A stretch of DNA of 42,016 nucleotides, from assembly GCA_034698045.1 (NCBI GenBank), contig JAQGAU010000095.1, positions 1-42,016 on the forward strand. The letters are read 5' to 3'. Source of the DNA: Paramacrobiotus richtersi. Its lineage: Eukaryota > Tardigrada > Eutardigrada > Parachela > Macrobiotidae. Made by a program: the position numbers and the translations under genes. The notes beneath the pieces are model-generated. The model searched no databases, was not told the origin of the DNA, and saw only the letters and a list, made by a program, of their open reading frames with translations. Below are positions 37,050-42,016 of the stretch, one piece after another; the stretch's first letter is position 1; each line of letters begins with the position of its first letter.

Positions 37050-37509
37050 CTGCACGAGGAGACCGACTTCTGATGTACAAATTTTCCCACGCACAAAGTA
37101 TGCAGAAAACGATTTGTGTGCGCGACATCCGGCTGTTGTGCAATCCCTCGAAAAAATTTAAACATAATCCCATGTACGAAAATTCTCGTTGCGAACCGGT
37201 TCGATTGAAATTTGCATGAAGAGTGCAAATCAACATCCGGACGGTTATGACCCAAACTAGCTTTCCAACAATTTTTCTAAATTTTATAACCTTCGAAATT
37301 CATTGTAAAACTAAAAGGTTGTTTTAATACACTAGTTTTGGTTCACATTCGTCCTCATGTAGATTTCTGCATTTCTCATGCAAATTCCAAATAATTGATT
37401 CATAACGGAAATGTTGGTACACGAGTTCGTGTGCAACGTTTTCTAGGGATTGCACAACAGCCGGCTGTTGCGCCCACAAATTGTTTTCGCATCCAGTGTA
37501 TCTGTACAT
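37050..37509. repeat. Diverged inverted repeat, possibly two relics of one exon
   Basis: GGCTGTTGTGCAATCCCT on the + strand (about 37131-37148) and its reverse complement near 37450 form the core of two arms of about 150 nt. Read on the minus strand, the right copy is open (AQQPAVVQSLENVAHELVYQ then HFRYESIIWNLHEKC); the left copy on the + strand gives the related RHPAVVQSLEK before a stop. The family is unknown to me. It may be a duplicated and inverted coding fragment that is now decaying. Confidence 0.4.
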
Positions 37510-38135
37510 ATATCCGTCCTTCGGCCACGAAAAGCAGTACAGCGTCCCCTTTTCTCAGTTCAAATCGCGCGCGCGAAATCCCCGGCAAGACATATGAAAA
37601 CTACAAGTTATTCGCCTAATGCTTGGGTATTAACTATCTGCAACAGAAATTGCAGCGGCAGGCCATTTGCTTGGCACTTATAATACGAAATTAGTATGCG
37701 TATGGTAACGTCAAACGTCAGTTTATTTCTTTGTGTAGTGGAAGGTTTGGGCCGATTCGGAGTGCTTCCACAAGTCAGTGTTAAAACTTAACACTTTTCC
37801 AGGAAATTAGAACTGGATGTTTTTGAGGAAGAATTTCTCCACTTCCAGTTTATGTATTGACTGCTTTTGCGCCACGTGTTAGTACTGTTTATAATACTGT
37901 TATACATAATAGACTGTTCTTGCAGACTTGCAGTTGATTTTCACCAGTGATACAATGCAAAAAAAGATCGCTAGGACAGGGCCGAAATAAGCTAACATTT
38001 CCGTACCGGCGTTCGGTATTGGTATACACTGCAGAACTGCCGCACGTTAGTATTACGGCTAATTATGTAAGATTGCTTCATCAAGAATATCAAGGAAACA
38101 CAATTCTAGTTGGAAGTTACTGCCATTAGAGCACA

Positions 38136-40394
38136 TTAACTACCGCTGCCGCTTCCGCTGTTGTGGCCGCCCGTCTGCTGCACCACCGTGCTTCCCGAGT
38201 TCTGGCTACCCGCCAACTGCAATCAGAAAGCAAACTTGCACACGTTTCTTGCAACAGCTGTAGCTTGTTCTAACTGATAGTCCCATTCGCTAAGTGGCGC
38301 AGTGCTGATTATACAGCAGCTTACCATTGCCATCATTGCTGCCATGCCGTTATCGCCACCACCTCCTCCTGTAGAGTCTTGTCGACCAGATGATCCTTTA
38401 CCAGAATTTGCATTGTTCATCATCTACACAAGAACATGAGCTACTGTTCCATGTAAATTGAAGTGTTCCGTCCGTTCTGTTCAACTCTTTTTGTTAATCT
38501 ACCACGCAAATGACTGCATTTCTTGTAAGTTTGACAAACAAGAAACTATTTGTTCAGCACGTGTATTTTACAAGGGGCAGATCATGTTGATCGGAATACC
38601 ACCTTTCCAGCACTGTGCTAACCTGCATCATCATCTGCAAAAAGAAAAACATAATGACGTCACCTTTTAACTACCATCGTAGCGTTTGACAATTGCTTAC
38701 AAATTGCTGCATCATGGCGTTTTGGTTGTTGTTGCCACTGCTGCTCTGGACTTGTTGCTGTTGGTGTCGGCCGCCACCATCATGTGATCGATTCTCGGCC
38801 AATAGACGGACGGAACGGGTGCTGGAAGCGGTACCCGTTACTAGACAGTTAGCGATCACCATTATTAAACTCATCCTGGACAATTTCGCTTATGAACAGC
38901 TTACACTTCTCAGCAATGTCCTCGGCCACTGGTTTTATCATAGCGAAAAGCGGTGCCAGGTTTTGCACTGCCGACAACGATGAACAGTGAGCGGTATAAT
39001 GTCAGAGTTATTCACCAAATAAAGCAAGTCTTACGGATCGAACTGTTTCCGGTGTGATTAGCGAAGAAGCCGCCCAGATGGTCTGAAAAACAAATGACCA
39101 GGATACATGTTAACGATGGGCTGAGATGACAATTAAACGAAAAAGCCTGTCTTACGGTGCGAAAAGTTTCCGGTGTGATTGGCAAACAAGGCAGCAAAAG
39201 GGTCTGAAAACGAATGACACACACGTTATCGATGGGCTGTGACGGCAATCAACCGGAAAAGTCTATCTTACGCGGATGGGTTCCGTTGTGCTTAGCAAAA
39301 CCTGAATAAAAGGAAAACAATAATGACGCGTTATGCTTCTAACCCTAAACCAGCATTGGTTGGTGCCGATGTCATACGATTGCTCGCACAATACATAATG
39401 ATATACATGTATATTATTATGACTGAATCCGCTAAGTTTTTGCGGTATGTATTATCGCGACGCAGCAGTGTATTTTAAGCCTTAATATTAGCAAATAGCA
39501 ATTATCTCTCCCTTCTAATTTGATAATCAGTACGAAGTATCAAGTAAAATATCGTAATACCTCATACCTGAGCCAATTTTTCAATCTTACATTGTTAGGC
39601 ACATTACGAGGCAAGCTAGCTCAAGCTTACTCTGAAAGATATTCCACAAGCCCTTTTTGGCAAGCTCGCGGTCAGCTGGTGAAGCACTTCGACGGGCGTC
39701 ATTGTGGGTACCGTTGTGATGATGCCCATGGTGTCCGCGGCGGGAACTTTTATGAGGACCACGGTGCCCGTGATGACGCGAGCTATTGTGATGCTCGAAC
39801 GAACCATTGAAAAGCCCATGGTGGTCTGATCCATTGTGGTGCCAATGGGATGAACCGTTGGGATGCCCATGATGGTGATGGTGATGGCCACTGGATGCGT
39901 TTGTCGGGGCACCATCTGCCGAATCCGCACCTGAGCCGCTCTATCGTAAAAAAAAAGATGTTACTCGAGCTGATGATTGTTGGGGATCAGTTTATTCTGG
40001 AGTGCGCTATTTTTGTTTTCTCTTAATTCTCTTACGTAAGGTACTTGAAAGGTGCATGAAAGCTTCCTTTTTCGTTGACCTTATTCGTAAGTCATCAAAA
40101 TGCCCTCATTAATACTGCAGAATTAGGTATAACATTCTATAAAATGTAATTAGCCGGAGCCTTGTTTTGAAAAAGAATTTCTAAATAACAAACAGCTGCA
40201 TAAATCTATATTTATAACTTGGTCTAAACTGAGTGCGAATACCAATTTACTTGTATATATGGGACTTCAAGTCAATGGAGACATCACAAGCGCAATATCC
40301 TTACAGTTTGCTGTACACTATTGGCATTACTTACCTGCGCCAGGGCCAAGGCAACGGTGACCAGAAAGGTTACAGCTAAAAAGACGAACTTCAT
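38136..40394 (-). CDS. Secreted His-rich, sequon-rich modular low-complexity protein
   Basis: Ten exons: 40394-40335, 39940-39631, 39301-39272, 39203-39156, 39082-39035, 38967-38905, 38840-38701, 38634-38623, 38423-38325, 38216-38136; every junction is GT-AG and in phase, giving 296 aa. Order: signal peptide MKFVFLAVTFLVTVALALAQ; a His-rich block (residues 39-99, 24 His, including six in a row); RELAKKGLWNIFQ; three short repeat exons around FANHTGN; a helix-like stretch LAPLFAMIKPVAEDIAEK; then a tail rich in Gln, Asn, Met, Ser and Gly (HQQQQVQ, MMMQ micro-exon, GGGGG, ending HNSGSGSGS). About a dozen N-x-S/T sequons occur, many between His clusters. I know no family with this order. Metal binding (zinc, copper or nickel) and a matrix, cuticle or storage role are inferred from composition only. 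Confidence 0.75.
39001..39310 (-). repeat. Tandem duplication of a mini-exon with its intron (3 units)
   Basis: Exons of 30, 48 and 48 nt, all phase 1, lie in units of about 110-120 nt that also share intron words (GTCTGAAAA, CGATGGGCTG, GTCTTACGG on the + strand). The two 48-nt exons encode HPFAALFANHTGNFSH and HHLGGFFANHTGNSSI; the third is shortened (SFAKHNGTHP). All belong to the His-rich gene. Confidence 0.7.
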
Positions 40395-42016
40395 TTTCAG
40401 CTGTAGTTTGGGCAGTACAACAGATAAACGAGCGTTCCTATACTGAAATTACTTCCAATGCGCCCGTCTAGAAAACAATGTATTTGACAACTGGCGCTTA
40501 TGTTCTCAAGTGAACAGTTGCAAATTTTCAGGAACCCATCATCATTTTCTCCATACATAAGCATAAAATTTCAAGGGCGACACAAAAGTCAGCATGAAAA
40601 CGCTATTTTATGAAGTGTACCCCACGTGTGTGAACGACATGCGACTGCTGACAAACATGTGTTTCCATGACCCGGTGCAGTTTCAAGTAGACAAGAAGAA
40701 AATTGTGTTCGATGATAAAAGATAACGCTCGTGCAGGTAGTTTGACGAATTTTGCTTCTTTGACAAAACAGCAGTGTACAGTACGTCTGCCCGTTGTCAG
40801 GAAAACTATATACAATGTACAAGTAGTGGTACTTACAAGAAATAGTTAGGCAGATGAAACACAAAATCGTACCAAAGAGAAAACTTGCAATTCTTTTTTG
40901 TCCCCTCCGTATATCCCAAATAATGGCCGGTTATCTCTTGACTGAGTCCACCTTTGCGTTCGACCGGTCTCTCGGCACCGTTCTCGTCTGTATTTCTTGG
41001 ATTAATAATGCGTTTTCTCAGTCAAAGTTTCACTTCTCTGACCCTCAAAAACCACTGTTTGTTCCATGGCTTGAATCAGTTGAATGTTTTTCATATGGGG
41101 CAGGCCGTTGTAATTGTCTGCTTGGAGATACAACTGCCGAAGTTTGAACTCTAAGTAGACGTTGCCAAAGCCAAAGGATAAGTAAGGAGCAGAATGATCT
41201 CAGGAAGCTGCAGAGACATACGTGGAGATGTTTCTGCCGGACACATTCACAGATACTTCGAAGCATGAATTATTATCCAGATCTTGCTGGCTGGCGTGTG
41301 CAAACAGCAGGCTGTATGTTTACCACCGCGTCTGCAATAATACTGCTTGACTAATATTGTACCAATATACAGAAGGAGCGATAAAAACTGCACGATTATA
41401 CCACGTATATCTGGCTACATTAATGAGGCTTAATCAAAATTGTATTCGGCCTAATGTGATTTATTTATAGAAGGTTAACCGGTGTTCACCTAACCCCCTC
41501 GAAAATGAAAAATGCATCGATGCGTCAGTTCAGTACTAATTGTGTAGCCAAATTGTCATGTATCCGAGCGCATCTTTATTATGCAGCTCGGGAGCTGCGC
41601 GATAGCATACTGAACATCATTGCATTCGTAACACAGGAACATCAACATCTGGCTGTAGCCAGGTCAAGACAAACAATCATCGAGCAAAGCAATACACGTG
41701 AACATATATCACACAAATACTCCCCGCATCGTTTAAAATAAACGTTACCACACGATATTAATCCATATTTGATGCTCACAGACGTCGAGATACTCTGTAG
41801 GCATGGCTCATAACTTTCCCGCTCTTCAGCATTGCCTTCAATTACTCCCGTAGTCCCGTTGAGTCTTGTCAGGCAACAGTAAATGAAAAAACAGAGGGCT
41901 GCCTCGCTTAGGGCCGAGACACCCATACATATGTTGTAATGCTAACGGTCAATTGCATTTGCACGCCGGGTAAGATAAGCAGGGAAGTTGAGTCACTTGC
42001 TCGTGGAGCAAAGGTC
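40395..42016. other. Right-edge spacer with one weak secreted-exon candidate
   Basis: On the minus strand an ATG at 41926 opens MGVSALSEAALCFFIYCCLT, signal-like, and runs to a possible donor after 41749 (TCGTGTG then gtaacg). A second open block with Cys and sequons (NNSCFEVSVNVSGRNIS) lies near 41270-41190, but I could not join the two in phase. Nothing else in this stretch is convincing. Confidence 0.25.

Noticed and set aside
38830..38905. Stop codon after EIVQDEFNNGDR, which would split the His-rich gene in two, or a new start at MSLIMVIANC
   Set aside because: A strong gtaagc donor at 38904 and a ctaac...ctag acceptor ending at 38841 remove the stop and join the downstream Gln-rich exon in phase. 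One gene explains all exons.

Overview
This window looks like nuclear DNA of an animal. Genes are split by short GT-AG introns (many of 50-70 nt), signal-peptide exons are separate, and the families are metazoan: a receptor tyrosine kinase, a Polycomb-group RING protein, secreted M13 (neprilysin-like) peptidases and PAN/apple-like Cys-rich proteins. Expanded secreted M13 genes and very compact introns suggest an ecdysozoan (a tardigrade is possible), but this is inference. All gene models were spliced by hand from splice motifs, reading phase and comparison between paralogues in the window.

Left part (1-10.6 kb): a partial secreted Thr/Val-rich gene at the edge (-), then three two-module PAN-like secreted genes (one -, two +). 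The two + copies share exon sizes (19/39/554 nt), a promoter block and 203-aa products. Between them lies M13 copy 1 (-), a 518-aa form that lost about 240 residues of the N-terminal domain but keeps all zinc-site motifs.

Middle part (11.3-27 kb): a receptor tyrosine kinase (-) whose ectodomain could not be resolved, a trypsin-fold serine protease homologue (-) that lost the catalytic Asp and Ser, and two complete secreted M13 genes (-; 760 and 762 aa) with identical 13-exon architecture. Foldback elements and copies of a PAN-gene 3' flank mark repeated segmental duplication here.

Right part (27-42 kb): decayed retroelement fragments, a PCGF (Psc/BMI1-type) Polycomb RING gene (+, 8 exons, 342 aa) with an unusually GC-rich last exon, an inverted repeat, and a 10-exon gene (-) for a 296-aa secreted protein. 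That last protein has 24 His within about 60 residues, a dozen N-glycosylation sequons, tandemly duplicated mini-exons, a 12-nt micro-exon and a Gln/Met/Asn/Ser/Gly-rich tail. I do not recognise it as any known family and it is the best candidate for something undescribed.

Most of the cluster (PAN proteins, M13 peptidases, the dead protease homologue, the His-rich protein) is predicted to be secreted, so the locus is mainly an array of extracellular proteins grown by local duplication, followed by one chromatin gene.
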